DNA of 64,000 bases. Origin: Niastella caeni. GTDB lineage: Bacteria > Bacteroidota > Bacteroidia > Chitinophagales > Chitinophagaceae. Positions 55,597-64,000 of this stretch are shown here, one piece after another (the first letter of the stretch is position 1; each line of letters starts with the position of its first letter). The DNA is taken from positions 929,347 through 993,346 of the forward strand of contig NZ_STFF01000001.1 of the NCBI RefSeq assembly GCF_004834005.1. Direction: 5' to 3'. Under the pieces are notes generated by a model. The model saw only the letters and a program-made list of their open reading frames with translations, was not told the DNA's origin and did not search any database. Position numbers and translations under genes: made by a program.

Positions 55597-56737
55597 TGAA
55601 CTTAAAGGGCTTTATAATTTGATTAGTTTCCAAAAATTCCTTCATAGCCGATGCAATGGCTTTAGCCATCGGCACAGGCACACCATTACCGATCATCTTA
55701 AATTTCTTCGACAAAGGTAGTTCAGGCGGCAAAACATACTCATCTGGTACTCCTTGTATTCTAAGGGCTTCCCTTACAGAAATCCTTCTATGTTTGTACG
55801 GGTGTAAATGCACTTCATTGTTTCCATAACAAGCTGTAGGACTGTATCTAAAGCGATGTAGCCGCTTGAAAGAAGGTCTGTTTGTTTGACCTTCATGTAT
55901 TTTTCTTAGTTTTTCCTCACTTACATGTAATTTGAAATACTCGTTTGCGTTTGAAATCTTGTCCATTTGTTCCTTAGGGATAAGACAATTTTCCACACAT
56001 AACTCTATTGGGATATCAGGAGGTTTACTCAATTTCTTTCCAAAATCAGATGTATCTGGCCATGCATATTTGTTGAATGAATCTTCATAAATTTTATTTA
56101 CTGGCCAAGGAAACCATTGACCACTCAAATCAACCTTAATTGCTTCTTTATTTATAATTTTCTTTTTGATCCCAGTAAAGAAAACACGTTCACGATATTG
56201 TGGTACCCCAAAGTTTAAAGCATTTATAGTATTATAATCAATATAATAGTGGTTTTGGAGTTTTGTTAAAAGTTTAACCAGATGTTCTCTGTTTGACTTC
56301 TGCCTTATCAGACCTGTAACATTCTCCATAACGAAAAAAGTGGGCTTAAGCTCAATGATTTTATTGAAGAATAAAACGGTTAGCTTACCTCTGTCACCTT
56401 CAAACCCGCCACGACTTCCATAAACGCTAAAATCTTGGCAAGGCGGCCCCCCAATAATTCCAAAATGATCAGGTTTTCCATTGGGGAACGCTTCCTTTAA
56501 TATAACCGATGTCTTTATTTCCTCTATAGACTTTGTATTAAAAATTTCGGCCTTGATACCATTACCTTGGGATTTTCGCCAAGATGTAATTCCTGCAGCA
56601 TGAAGCTTTGCGAAAAGCTCATTGTTTTCATTTGTCCAAACAATTTCAAATCCGGCCTGTTCAAAACCCATATCCATGAACCCACCCCCGGAGTAGAAAG
56701 AGAGAATTTGAATTTTATGCTTGAGATGGCTATTCAT
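55553..56737 (-). CDS. dcm: DNA (cytosine-5) methyltransferase
   Basis: A 394-residue C5-cytosine methyltransferase with all key motifs in order: SAM site ILSFYSGGGFMDMGFEQAGF (motif I), catalytic Cys100 in GGPPCQDFS (IV), FVMENVTG (VI), NFGVPQYRERVFF (VIII), the target recognition region (about 230-300), SVREALRIQGVP (IX) and MIGNGVPVPMAKAIA (X). It marks host DNA with 5-methylcytosine; the recognition site cannot be read off. Its start overlaps the nuclease gene by 8 bp and its end overlaps vsr. Length is within the usual range and nothing is missing, so it is probably active. Confidence 0.96.
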   Translation of the reverse strand: MNSHLKHKIQILSFYSGGGFMDMGFEQAGFEIVWTNENNELFAKLHAAGITSWRKSQGNGIKAEIFNTKSIEEIKTSVILKEAFPNGKPDHFGIIGGPPCQDFSVYGSRGGFEGDRGKLTVLFFNKIIELKPTFFVMENVTGLIRQKSNREHLVKLLTKLQNHYYIDYNTINALNFGVPQYRERVFFTGIKKKIINKEAIKVDLSGQWFPWPVNKIYEDSFNKYAWPDTSDFGKKLSKPPDIPIELCVENCLIPKEQMDKISNANEYFKLHVSEEKLRKIHEGQTNRPSFKRLHRFRYSPTACYGNNEVHLHPYKHRRISVREALRIQGVPDEYVLPPELPLSKKFKMIGNGVPVPMAKAIASAMKEFLETNQIIKPFKFNGHMVKAKAKSGNG

Positions 56738-57800
56738 AAATCATTGTCGTCTTTGTTGCAGAATAAACAAACCCGGTTGCTTCTTTCCGCAAATTATAAA
56801 TGCTTAATTGTTTATTCCTGGTATCGTTCAACTCATCAAATTTTTCAGACGGGAAACTTGTAACAGTAATCTGCTTCCCACCATTCTGTAAAAACACACT
56901 CACATTTCCATTTTGATATCTCACAACATTCCTAACTAATCCAGAAACATCATTGAAAGAATAGTCCATTCCAATGTGTTTCAAAAAGAAGGAGCAAGCG
57001 GGTCTGTATAAACAATATTTGCAATTTGCTTCTGTCGGATTTGCTGCAAATATTCCTTTCTTTATACTTTCATTTGTAGAGTGAAGTAACCTTTTTGCTT
57101 CTTCATAGATAGCGCTACACTCAGACTGGGAGAACTCAACCGTGAACTTTTGCTTAGCCAAATCAACTAAACTCAAATGCGTTGGGAACTTTCCCATGTT
57201 CTCAAAATACAGGTACGCATACAATTTAAGTTGCTCTTTGTATCCTTCTTTTACTTCTGAAAAAACTTCTCCGGCATCATCTAAAACATCTTCAGTTATC
57301 GCTCCAGTTTTGAAGTCAACTACTTCAGTTTCATCTCGATTCTCAATTAGTAAATCTATTTTTCCACCAATTAATTTGTCCTTTGATTCAAACCACTTTT
57401 CGGAATGATACTTCACACCACCTGACTTTAATGGTTGTTCTGAAACTGCCCGCAAATGCTTTTTCAATAGAATTTTTTTCATTCCAAAGTCCCTTACATT
57501 TTTTTGGAGTGGAACATAAAAGCTGTAGCCCTGCTGCTGCAAACTTTTTTCAATTGCTTTCACTTGCTCATCAAACATTCTATTGAAATCATTTTCACTT
57601 TGCACAACTCCATTTGCAATCAGTTCAAGCATTTTGTGCAACACTGTTCCAAAGTAGGCATTGGGTGAAATCGGCAACAATGGCTTGTTTTCAAATGCCG
57701 CCGCCAAAAGAGATTTGTAAGCACAATTCTTCATTGAGTAAAATTGGCTTGGCGAAATCCTCTTAATTTCCTTGAAACTAATTTTTCCAATATTTTTCAT
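56730..57800 (-). CDS. RecB/Cas4-like PD-(D/E)XK nuclease with Fe-S-type cysteines
   Basis: I start at the ATG at 57800 (356 residues), which overlaps the helicase stop as TAATG; the frame extends 10 codons further to 57830. The order of motifs is that of the AddB/Cas4/Dna2 nuclease group: Cys26 near SPSQFYSMKNC, GTVLHKMLE with His55, Asp149 in GGKIDLLIENR, Asp162-x-Lys164 in VVDFKTG, the helix GYKEQLKLYAYLYFE with the QxxxY motif, and Cys260, Cys263 and Cys269 in CKYCLYRPAC. The four cysteines can hold a 4Fe-4S cluster. It probably degrades DNA unwound by the giant helicase encoded just upstream. I do not know a named defence family with exactly this protein. Confidence 0.85.
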   Translation of the reverse strand: MKNIGKISFKEIKRISPSQFYSMKNCAYKSLLAAAFENKPLLPISPNAYFGTVLHKMLELIANGVVQSENDFNRMFDEQVKAIEKSLQQQGYSFYVPLQKNVRDFGMKKILLKKHLRAVSEQPLKSGGVKYHSEKWFESKDKLIGGKIDLLIENRDETEVVDFKTGAITEDVLDDAGEVFSEVKEGYKEQLKLYAYLYFENMGKFPTHLSLVDLAKQKFTVEFSQSECSAIYEEAKRLLHSTNESIKKGIFAANPTEANCKYCLYRPACSFFLKHIGMDYSFNDVSGLVRNVVRYQNGNVSVFLQNGGKQITVTSFPSEKFDELNDTRNKQLSIYNLRKEATGFVYSATKTTMIYE

Positions 57801-60800
57801 TATCTGCTTACTAACTTTTCGTAACACCATCCGGGGCGCCGGTGTAAATTAAATGTGTCAATAATACTTACAATACCATTTCTGCTACTTGCATGCTCAT
57901 CAATCTCCGCTTTGATTTCAGCCAACCAATTTGCTTCCCTGATATTTCTCAAATCCCAAAACGGATGAACAATCATAATTATATTTTTTTGATTTCTTCC
58001 GAACCTGATTATTGGCAAATCGTTTATCTCTGTCAAATGAGTAAAGCCAAAACTTTGAGCAAAATTGTTTCTTAATTCAGTTGCAAAATCGAGCCAATCG
58101 TGCAATTCAAGATATGGGGCAAAATTTCCATCAGCACCACACACGAAAGTTGAATCGCTTAAGATACGCATCATTGCTAAACCTAATTTCCAGTCCAGCA
58201 AGCTGTGGTAGTTCATGTTCCTGTAAACTTTCAGGCAGTCGTAACACGCATCCTTACATTTTCCATAATGCGTATCTGAATGAATTTTCCCCAAATAATT
58301 ATTTGGATCAGACGGATTCATTGTTTCACTCAGAATATTTTGAAAGTCATTGTATAAGTATCTCACAAAACCCGACCCGTTAGGCAATTCATCCGTCAAA
58401 ATAATTTCTGAAATTCGCCTGTCTGTACCGTCGTCAAGCGTTTTCATTGAGATGTCAGCGATTTCAATTTCAGTAGGATCAACATCAAGCTTATCTGCTA
58501 AAATTCTTTGCAGTAAAAATGCTGCTGAATAATAGCCCGAACGAACTCCGTTGCTTTGTGCTTTGATGTGAGGCACGTCCGTTTCCCTTGAAAACATATT
58601 CAGGTCAAGCTCTAAAGGAACACTTGCCGGTGCTATTCTAAATATTTCTGTTTTTTTGCTACTTGCCAATGCAATTTGTTCCTCAACACCTGCCGCATTC
58701 GTTTGAATGAAAATTGAGTAGCCGTTCCCATTTGAGTTCACCGCAAAATCATTCAACAACCATTGGTCGTTAAACCAGAAACCAGTTGCAGAGTTGAAAG
58801 GAAACCGGTTATTTACGTTGTAAAGTTTTCCGGTAAAGTAGCGATCAGAGTTTGTATTCACTCTCCAGGTAACATCTTTGTCACTAATAGTTAAATCTGC
58901 ATTGTTTATAACTTGGTTTTGCTCGGGGTTAGCAGGGTCATTTATTTTCTCCGCAAAAATTGGCGGCCTAGAAAGTAGTAATTCAGATTCGTCCTTTGAA
59001 TCACTGCCCGATGAAAGATTCGTTCTGTAAGCCCGCGGTGACTTTAATTTAACAGGCCGTTGATATTTGTCGGGATTTATTTCTCCGCAGTTGGGGCAAC
59101 TGTCGAATTGGCTTTGATTTTCCAACTCTGTTTTTCTTTCTTCAGAATAGGTCTCAAAAAAACCACAAGCCCTGCATCTAACAAACCAACGGTTCAGAGA
59201 AAAAGGAAGTTTTCTAGTATTTGTTACAGTTTCATTACCGTTTATACGTGTTTTTATGATGTCACTTGTAAAGCCGATTACCTGATGAATGGCCTTGTCC
59301 TTTGTTTTCTGCGCTCCCGGTGCAAACTCGTAAATCGCCATTGACTGTGCCCTGTCAATAGACAGTGGTTCAAGATCCTCGTTGATACCATGATATAAAT
59401 TTCTTACTGTGGTTGGCATTCCAAACATAGGAAGGATTCCTCCTTCAGCCAATTTTTCAGAAACATCAGTTGTAGCAATTTCATCATTATCAATTATGCT
59501 TTGGGCCTTTCCAATAAGACCATTTGCAGTTGTAGTGTCTGCAATCCAATTGATGAAGTCATTTTTCCTAAAAAGCAATTGGGGCGTTATCAAAGCATCG
59601 ATCGTTTCTTCTATTTGTGACCTGCTGGTGGTTATCCAGTGAATGATTTGACTTTTATAAACAGTCCAATTCATTTGTACATCTCCAATATTCCCAAATT
59701 CGCCATGAACACTTGACTTTTCATCTGCAGAAACGTCAATTCCTTCACCAATATAAGCCCTTCTTAAAATTTCTTTTGCAAGCAATCGCTTGAAAATTCT
59801 TTCCTGTCCCATTGTAAGGAAAGGTGTTGGGGGTGAATCTCCTGTTATTTTTTTAGGACTTGCAAAATAAAATTCGTCATGACTTCTACCTCTGCAAAAA
59901 GTCAGGATTACAGAATATGCCTGTCCTCTCCGTCCAGCCCGCCCGACTCTTTGTTGGTAATTGAACCGTTGTGGGGGCATATTTCCCAACATAACTGCTT
60001 GAAGTGATCCAATGTCAACACCGACTTCAAGTGTCGTTGTAACACTCAACAAATCAATTCTTTTTACCTGACTCACCCCTTCATCCGGCAGGATAATATT
60101 TCTAAAATGTCTTTGCCTTTCAAACTGGTCGTCCGTTTGTCCGGTAAGTTCCTCGCAGTGCAAACGGATTGGTGGCCGTTGCTCTTTGATTGCATTGTAT
60201 GAGAGATAATTTTCTCCCCAAATGTCATCACATACACCTCCAGGCCGTGTTTGTAGTGGTGTAACGGAATACGTGCAAACACCAGCACTAAAGTGCAGGT
60301 GCGGTCTGCTCCCACGCGTACTTTTCCATACAGGATCCGTTGCCTGGGCAACCTTTATGAAAAGATTTTCAATTTGAATTCCGGTGTCACCTGTCAGTAA
60401 ACCACTTGCTGACAGTGTAGTATAAACTGCTTCACCAATTTCATTTTCCTGCTTTGATAAGCGTGCGGCAACGGCGCGGATATATTTTTTTACCTGCCCA
60501 GGTAATTCCCTATATGATGTGAAGTTGAAAGGATTAGGATCATCAACTTTATTATGCTTGTATTTGTCGCCCAGAATTCTAATAGTGGAATTTATGATTT
60601 GTAAAAATTCATCTCTTGCAATAGCTACTGTAGCGGCCTGATCAGTGATAATCCGTAACTCAGGGTTGATACTCACATAACCTAATGCAGAAGATTCGAA
60701 AGAATAAAATAGTGAACCAAAAAAAATTGCTGCAAGGCCAGCATAATTCCCTGTCCTGATTTCTTCAATAAAAGTATCGCCGATTCCCACCTTCCATTCT

Positions 60801-63800
60801 TCCCTTTCAAAATCTATCAATTCATACCAGGGAATAAATCTTCCATCGTGCAACCAACTCTGTATTGAAATACCATTGCCTCCTGGATTGATCCCCAATT
60901 CAGAAAACCTCTTAATGATTGGTGCAAGATTTAGTGAATTGGAAATATGAACCATTTCCCTCACATTTACTATTAGTGAACGGAATTCGTTCAACTTTGA
61001 AATTGAATCCTGTTTTTCACGTAACCGGTTTGTGTTTGTTCCAGTGTAAATTGATTTATCAAAGAGGTATTCTATTTCGTCAAAAATTGTTTCTGATTTT
61101 TGACGGAATTCTGTTTGTTTTGCTATATCACCACTATCAAAAGCATTTACAATTTTGGAACGCAGCAACAGATTTGTATGTAGCTCATTCACCAATATTT
61201 CCCGCATTAAATCTGTGAAATGATTTCTCTCAATACCATCTGCAATTTGCGCAGCATCTTCTCGACTGTCAGAAAACACAACTAACTTCCTTTCTTCTTC
61301 ATTGCTTGGAAGCTGATACATTAGCTCTTTTGCAAATATTTGAGTTGTCTTTGCAAAACCGGTCCTGAACCCGCGAATTGAAGATGTTTTTCTTTTGTTC
61401 CAATCTTGTCTCCGTTTTTGATGATTGACCCCACAACAAGGACAGACATTAGGTAATGCTCTGTGCGTCTCCCTTGTATCAATATTTCCGTTTGCATCAG
61501 GAAAAGCAATATCACGAATTGAATTGTTTTGTGTGATAGTGAAGTAATAACCCTTTATCCAGTGTATACTGTCTATATTGGCTTTATCGTGACTGAAATC
61601 GATATCTCCTGAAATACAATTCAAAGAAGCTGGAATCCAGTTAGCTTCATAGTCCGTTTGCTGAAAGCTTCCTGTTGTTGCCTGCCTCCAAAAATTCGCT
61701 GAAATACCCGGCTCTGAATCATGCCGTGTAAACTGCTGATTGCCACATGGCCAAAACACTGCATATTCCTGATAACTCCTTTTCTCAACGAGTTTTGCCG
61801 GTGTTTTTTCAGGGATGCCTTCAATGTTCGGACTGATTGGAAGTAATTCAAAAGAATGGTTGCCTGATTCATTTCTCGTGACTAACCGGCTTCCTCCAAA
61901 CAAAGTTGTTCCACAATTATCGCAATAAAGTAATTCCAAAACCCTGTTGCCTCTCTCAGAATTTATCCTTGTAGTTGAATAGAGTTTTCCCATTGTCCGT
62001 TCGCCATCTGAAAAGGCTGTATTGTCAATGTCGTCTGGTTTAACGGATGCCCAAACACCTTCAATGTTTCTAAAGAAGTAATGAAACCGGAATCGCGGTA
62101 ATTTTCTTTCATCAGGAATTTCATCGGCAATAGCTTTAAATTCAGCCTCATCCAACATTGCTCTCGTAATTAATAAGCCACGCAGAGCATTCTGTAAATC
62201 TTCCTTGTTATCTATCTCTTCAAAAAGAGTTTCAGCAAAGTATTTTCCCGTAGCATCATCACCATTTGCTTTTATTGAACAAACCGCTTTATAATTATCG
62301 CAGGGCGAATACAATCGTTCTTTTAGTTTAAATAAAGGATCTGTAATTAAGGTAAGAAGTTTTGAAATTCCATTGCCAGTTTGTGTCAAACCAAAAGCTG
62401 TTGCAAGTTCCGTTGCTGCGATTTCACAAGCCGCAATGAAATCTACATCTGCCATATTCCCCTTTGCTGCTGAAAATTGAATTGCTATTTTTTTGAACGG
62501 GCTCACAGGAAGCTTTCCTTCATTCTCTGGAAATGCAGTCACAGGATTGTTTCTTCCCTCAATTAATTTGAACTTTTGGTCAAAATGTGCTTGGCTTACA
62601 CCAAAGAAGTCACATACAAAATTTTTACTATCCTCGTCACCCGTTTCAAGAGATGCACTGGATGCAAGTATGCGCAATTGAGTATGATGGGGGTGTAATC
62701 CTAACCGGTTGAGCACGAGTTTAAGCAGATAAGCTACCTCTGTTCCTTGTGTGCCTCTATACAAGTGCAACTCGTCAATAATTAAATGGAAAATTCTGTC
62801 CTGCTTTTCTACTTCTCTTTGATTTTCTGGCAAATCTTCACAAGCCAACCATTGTCTTGTTTCATCGAAAATTCCTTTGTCGATATCACGCATCAGCATA
62901 ATACTTAGCATGGAATAGTTCGTAATCAAGATGTCAGGTGGCGCAACTTGCATATCAAACCGGCTTCTCATTTCTGCTCCGTCCAAGCGTTGGAAAAACG
63001 ATCTCAAGTCTTTCGCCTCACTTCCGGTTTTTCCCGTTGAATGAATGTACTCGGCAACACGGTTTGAATCAATTTCAATCTGCTGCAAATGTTCTTTAAG
63101 TTCGTCTACTTTCTTCGTATTAATTGCAAGAGTTCCATCATCTTTTATTTTTTTCAACTCTCCCGCCACAGGGGAACTACCATTGTATCTGCCGAAGTAG
63201 ATTGCATTTCCATTTGCACTTGAGTTCAACCATTGCCGTGTATCGTCTGAATCAAGTGCTTTTCTCAAACGGCTCATTTGGTCTTCTACCAATGCATTCA
63301 TCGGGTAAAGAATCAATGCTCTTACCCCTGCTTTTCTTTTTTCGTGTTGCCTCTGCCTTACCGCATCGCTCAAAGTGAAGTTTGAAACGTTTACAATTTG
63401 TGTTGTAGTGAGTCCTCCGTCTGCTCTATCCTTCCACCAGGTATTTACTGTTGACGGCTTTGCATGAGGTTGTTGCCAATTTGTAAATTCCTTTGCAAGC
63501 TGTGCAAACAATGGTAATAAAAAGGATTCCGTTTTCCCCGACCCTGTGCCTGATGTGATAATACAGTTATTACCCCTTAATGCTTCCTTCAACATCTCCG
63601 CTTGGTGCAAATACAATTTTCCAGATTCAGGAAATAGCCCAGTCTTCGCAAGCCCCCTAAAAGTTCTTGCTTGGTTTTCGTTTAATGCATTGCCTAAATC
63701 CTCAATTGTTAAATCATCAATCCGCTTGTTGCTTGAAACATAATCAGGCAAAGGTTCAATCCACGGCTTCCGGTAAAGAACCTTGTCGTAATTTAGCAAA

Positions 63801-63907
63801 GCATATCGCTCTCTTTCGAGGCCGTTGAATTTTGTCCCGAAAGCCGTCTCAACATACCTGATAAAATTTTCTTTTATCGTTTCAAATGAACCAATTGGAT
63901 CTTTCAT
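57800..63907 (-). CDS. Giant DEAD/DEAH helicase with DUF1998/MZB region (DruE/DrmA-DrmB-like)
   Basis: A 2035-residue superfamily 2 helicase. Motifs: Q-like LYLHQAEMLKEAL, Walker A TSGTGSGKTES with Lys125, ALILYPMNALVEDQM, ILITNYSMLSIMLMR, Walker B DELH at 378-381, ASSASLE, LVVFSDSREDAAQIADGIER (about 875) and motif VI QRVGRAGRRG (about 1319-1328). Several cysteine clusters follow family practice: YCDNCG (about 660), CPCCG (about 822), CRACG/CPNCG (about 1580) and the DUF1998/MZB box CKDACYDCLKVYRN (about 1885). A single chain with helicase and DUF1998 parts of this size fits Druantia DruE; DISARM has the two parts split as DrmA and DrmB. Its start overlaps the stop of an upstream gene (ATGA) and its stop overlaps the nuclease gene. 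Confidence 0.88.
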   Translation of the reverse strand: MKDPIGSFETIKENFIRYVETAFGTKFNGLERERYALLNYDKVLYRKPWIEPLPDYVSSNKRIDDLTIEDLGNALNENQARTFRGLAKTGLFPESGKLYLHQAEMLKEALRGNNCIITSGTGSGKTESFLLPLFAQLAKEFTNWQQPHAKPSTVNTWWKDRADGGLTTTQIVNVSNFTLSDAVRQRQHEKRKAGVRALILYPMNALVEDQMSRLRKALDSDDTRQWLNSSANGNAIYFGRYNGSSPVAGELKKIKDDGTLAINTKKVDELKEHLQQIEIDSNRVAEYIHSTGKTGSEAKDLRSFFQRLDGAEMRSRFDMQVAPPDILITNYSMLSIMLMRDIDKGIFDETRQWLACEDLPENQREVEKQDRIFHLIIDELHLYRGTQGTEVAYLLKLVLNRLGLHPHHTQLRILASSASLETGDEDSKNFVCDFFGVSQAHFDQKFKLIEGRNNPVTAFPENEGKLPVSPFKKIAIQFSAAKGNMADVDFIAACEIAATELATAFGLTQTGNGISKLLTLITDPLFKLKERLYSPCDNYKAVCSIKANGDDATGKYFAETLFEEIDNKEDLQNALRGLLITRAMLDEAEFKAIADEIPDERKLPRFRFHYFFRNIEGVWASVKPDDIDNTAFSDGERTMGKLYSTTRINSERGNRVLELLYCDNCGTTLFGGSRLVTRNESGNHSFELLPISPNIEGIPEKTPAKLVEKRSYQEYAVFWPCGNQQFTRHDSEPGISANFWRQATTGSFQQTDYEANWIPASLNCISGDIDFSHDKANIDSIHWIKGYYFTITQNNSIRDIAFPDANGNIDTRETHRALPNVCPCCGVNHQKRRQDWNKRKTSSIRGFRTGFAKTTQIFAKELMYQLPSNEEERKLVVFSDSREDAAQIADGIERNHFTDLMREILVNELHTNLLLRSKIVNAFDSGDIAKQTEFRQKSETIFDEIEYLFDKSIYTGTNTNRLREKQDSISKLNEFRSLIVNVREMVHISNSLNLAPIIKRFSELGINPGGNGISIQSWLHDGRFIPWYELIDFEREEWKVGIGDTFIEEIRTGNYAGLAAIFFGSLFYSFESSALGYVSINPELRIITDQAATVAIARDEFLQIINSTIRILGDKYKHNKVDDPNPFNFTSYRELPGQVKKYIRAVAARLSKQENEIGEAVYTTLSASGLLTGDTGIQIENLFIKVAQATDPVWKSTRGSRPHLHFSAGVCTYSVTPLQTRPGGVCDDIWGENYLSYNAIKEQRPPIRLHCEELTGQTDDQFERQRHFRNIILPDEGVSQVKRIDLLSVTTTLEVGVDIGSLQAVMLGNMPPQRFNYQQRVGRAGRRGQAYSVILTFCRGRSHDEFYFASPKKITGDSPPTPFLTMGQERIFKRLLAKEILRRAYIGEGIDVSADEKSSVHGEFGNIGDVQMNWTVYKSQIIHWITTSRSQIEETIDALITPQLLFRKNDFINWIADTTTANGLIGKAQSIIDNDEIATTDVSEKLAEGGILPMFGMPTTVRNLYHGINEDLEPLSIDRAQSMAIYEFAPGAQKTKDKAIHQVIGFTSDIIKTRINGNETVTNTRKLPFSLNRWFVRCRACGFFETYSEERKTELENQSQFDSCPNCGEINPDKYQRPVKLKSPRAYRTNLSSGSDSKDESELLLSRPPIFAEKINDPANPEQNQVINNADLTISDKDVTWRVNTNSDRYFTGKLYNVNNRFPFNSATGFWFNDQWLLNDFAVNSNGNGYSIFIQTNAAGVEEQIALASSKKTEIFRIAPASVPLELDLNMFSRETDVPHIKAQSNGVRSGYYSAAFLLQRILADKLDVDPTEIEIADISMKTLDDGTDRRISEIILTDELPNGSGFVRYLYNDFQNILSETMNPSDPNNYLGKIHSDTHYGKCKDACYDCLKVYRNMNYHSLLDWKLGLAMMRILSDSTFVCGADGNFAPYLELHDWLDFATELRNNFAQSFGFTHLTEINDLPIIRFGRNQKNIIMIVHPFWDLRNIREANWLAEIKAEIDEHASSRNGIVSIIDTFNLHRRPGWCYEKLVSR

Positions 63908-64000
63908 TTTAATTCTGTTTTTATTGGCTGTTGACTTAATTTGCGAAATAAGTTTTCAGTGAATATACCTGGAATATTTTCATATACCCAGTAATACTTC
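63904..64000 (-). CDS. C-terminal end of an unidentified upstream operon gene (cut by window edge)
   Basis: Reading from the right edge, one frame is open without a stop and ends KLSQQPIKTELK with TGA at 63906-63904. This TGA overlaps the helicase ATG by four bases (ATGA). The overlap is typical for coupled genes, so the operon has at least one more member to the right. Only 31 residues are visible and I cannot name the family. Confidence 0.6.
   Translation of the reverse strand, partial: KYYWVYENIPGIFTENLFRKLSQQPIKTELK

Noticed and set aside
57800..63907. Treating the helicase as a CRISPR Cas3 or a type I restriction HsdR subunit
   Set aside because: No HD nuclease domain, no Cas genes or CRISPR repeats, and no HsdM/HsdS genes; the DUF1998-type cysteine box points to DruE/DrmB-like proteins.

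Overview
The window reads as chromosome from a Bacteroidota member, most likely a Chitinophagaceae relative (Niastella/Chitinophaga type). Evidence: SusC/SusD pairs, two hybrid two-component regulators (sensor kinase, receiver and AraC output in one chain), several C-terminal type IX secretion (T9SS) sorting domains, NCBI-style families such as HYC_CC_PP, RteC and 6-bladed beta-propeller lipoproteins, and promoters resembling TTTG-N(19-21)-TAnnTTTG. Genus-level placement is inference.

Region 1 (1-16.4 kb, all minus strand) is a polysaccharide utilisation locus. It holds a GH31 alpha-xylosidase-like enzyme with a PA14 insert, a SusC/SusD pair, a surface lipoprotein, a GH39 enzyme and a hybrid two-component regulator, followed by the N-terminal third of a second SusC. 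The xylose-containing target glycan is inferred. Region 2 (17.1-25.4 kb, plus strand) holds a CorA transporter and three T9SS cargo proteins: a self-processing S74 fibre-like protein, a lyase-like protein with a DNRLRE module, and a PQQ sugar-dehydrogenase-like multidomain protein.

Region 3 (25.5-39 kb) looks like a specialised secretion or glycosylation locus. On the minus strand run an FAD-dependent oxidoreductase, two paralogous polytopic membrane proteins that look like GT-C glycosyltransferases, an exported Ser/Thr-repeat protein with a Cys-rich tail, two beta-propeller proteins around a thioredoxin-like CxxC protein, and an outer-membrane barrel. A family-2 glycosyltransferase lies on the plus strand. 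Its start and that of the oxidoreductase gene each sit downstream of the same palindrome-plus-promoter module. Region 4 (39.1-50.1 kb) has a GH27 alpha-galactosidase-like lipoprotein, a WG-repeat/TlpA thiol oxidoreductase, decayed WG-repeat remnants flanking an intact IS3-type element, an RteC-family gene and an orphan hybrid regulator with a periplasmic sugar-binding sensor.

Region 5 (50.4-53.4 kb) carries a small metal-related pair (HYC_CC_PP and a three-copy heavy-metal-binding-domain protein) and another T9SS protein, between two diverged ~150-bp direct repeats. Region 6 (53.8-64 kb, minus strand) is a defence-type operon, the most interesting part of the window. From the right edge it has the tail of an unseen gene, a 2035-residue DUF1998-type helicase, a RecB/Cas4-like nuclease with four Fe-S-type cysteines, a C5-cytosine methyltransferase, a Vsr endonuclease, an Mrr-like endonuclease with a zinc-ribbon tail and an excisionase-like HTH gene. 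The first five frames overlap. The set resembles Druantia type II and DISARM class 2 but matches neither as I know them, so it may be an undescribed variant.
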